Below are positions 6,304 through 7,647 of a stretch of 7,647 nucleotides of DNA, piece by piece. The first letter of the stretch is position 1, and each line of letters begins with the position of its first letter. The stretch is from Acidobacteriota bacterium (lineage in GTDB: Bacteria; Acidobacteriota; Terriglobia; Versatilivoradales; Versatilivoraceae), in contig JAPOZE010000416.1 of NCBI GenBank assembly GCA_026706225.1, positions 1 through 7,647 on the forward strand. The letters are read 5' to 3'. Made by a program: the position numbers and the translations under genes. The notes below the pieces were generated by a model. It saw only the letters and a program-made list of their open reading frames with translations. It did not search any database and was not told the DNA's origin.

Positions 6304-7647
<1,344 letters not shown>

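Overview
The window is a stretch of bacterial chromosome with high GC content and two sets of core housekeeping genes facing each other. The wording of S15, PNPase, IMP dehydrogenase and SecA, together with the base composition, suggests a member of the Acidobacteriota or a neighbouring phylum. This is an impression from protein wording only, not a search result. I see no insertion sequence, phage gene, CRISPR array, tRNA or rRNA.

Left half, plus strand (18-3926): rbfA, truB, rpsO and pnp, the conserved tail of the nusA-infB operon. RbfA matures the 30S subunit, TruB modifies U55 of tRNA, S15 nucleates the 30S platform, and PNPase degrades and processes RNA. rbfA and truB are 25 bp apart. A 108-bp gap before rpsO holds a promoter-like extended -10 element. 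The 119-bp gap between rpsO and pnp holds a long imperfect stem-loop with a T-rich 3' flank, placed where other bacteria have the rpsO terminator and the RNase III-processed pnp leader.

Middle (3927-4814): pnp converges with a small minus-strand gene of unknown function (3972-4307, 111 aa, strong ribosome-binding site). The convergent junction is packed with GC-rich inverted repeats. Upstream of the small gene lies a 507-bp non-coding stretch (4308-4814) with an AT-rich island, a tandem octamer and several short palindromes. It must carry the end of the guaB transcript and probably the promoter of the small gene.

Right half, minus strand (4815-7647): guaB (IMP dehydrogenase, complete) sits 25 bp downstream of secA (the protein-translocation ATPase, cut by the right edge). 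The two are probably co-transcribed.

Overall this is an ordinary core-genome region. The parts least explained by known genes are the unknown 111-aa protein, the structured rpsO-pnp leader and the 507-bp non-coding stretch. I found no convincing evidence of a new multi-gene system.
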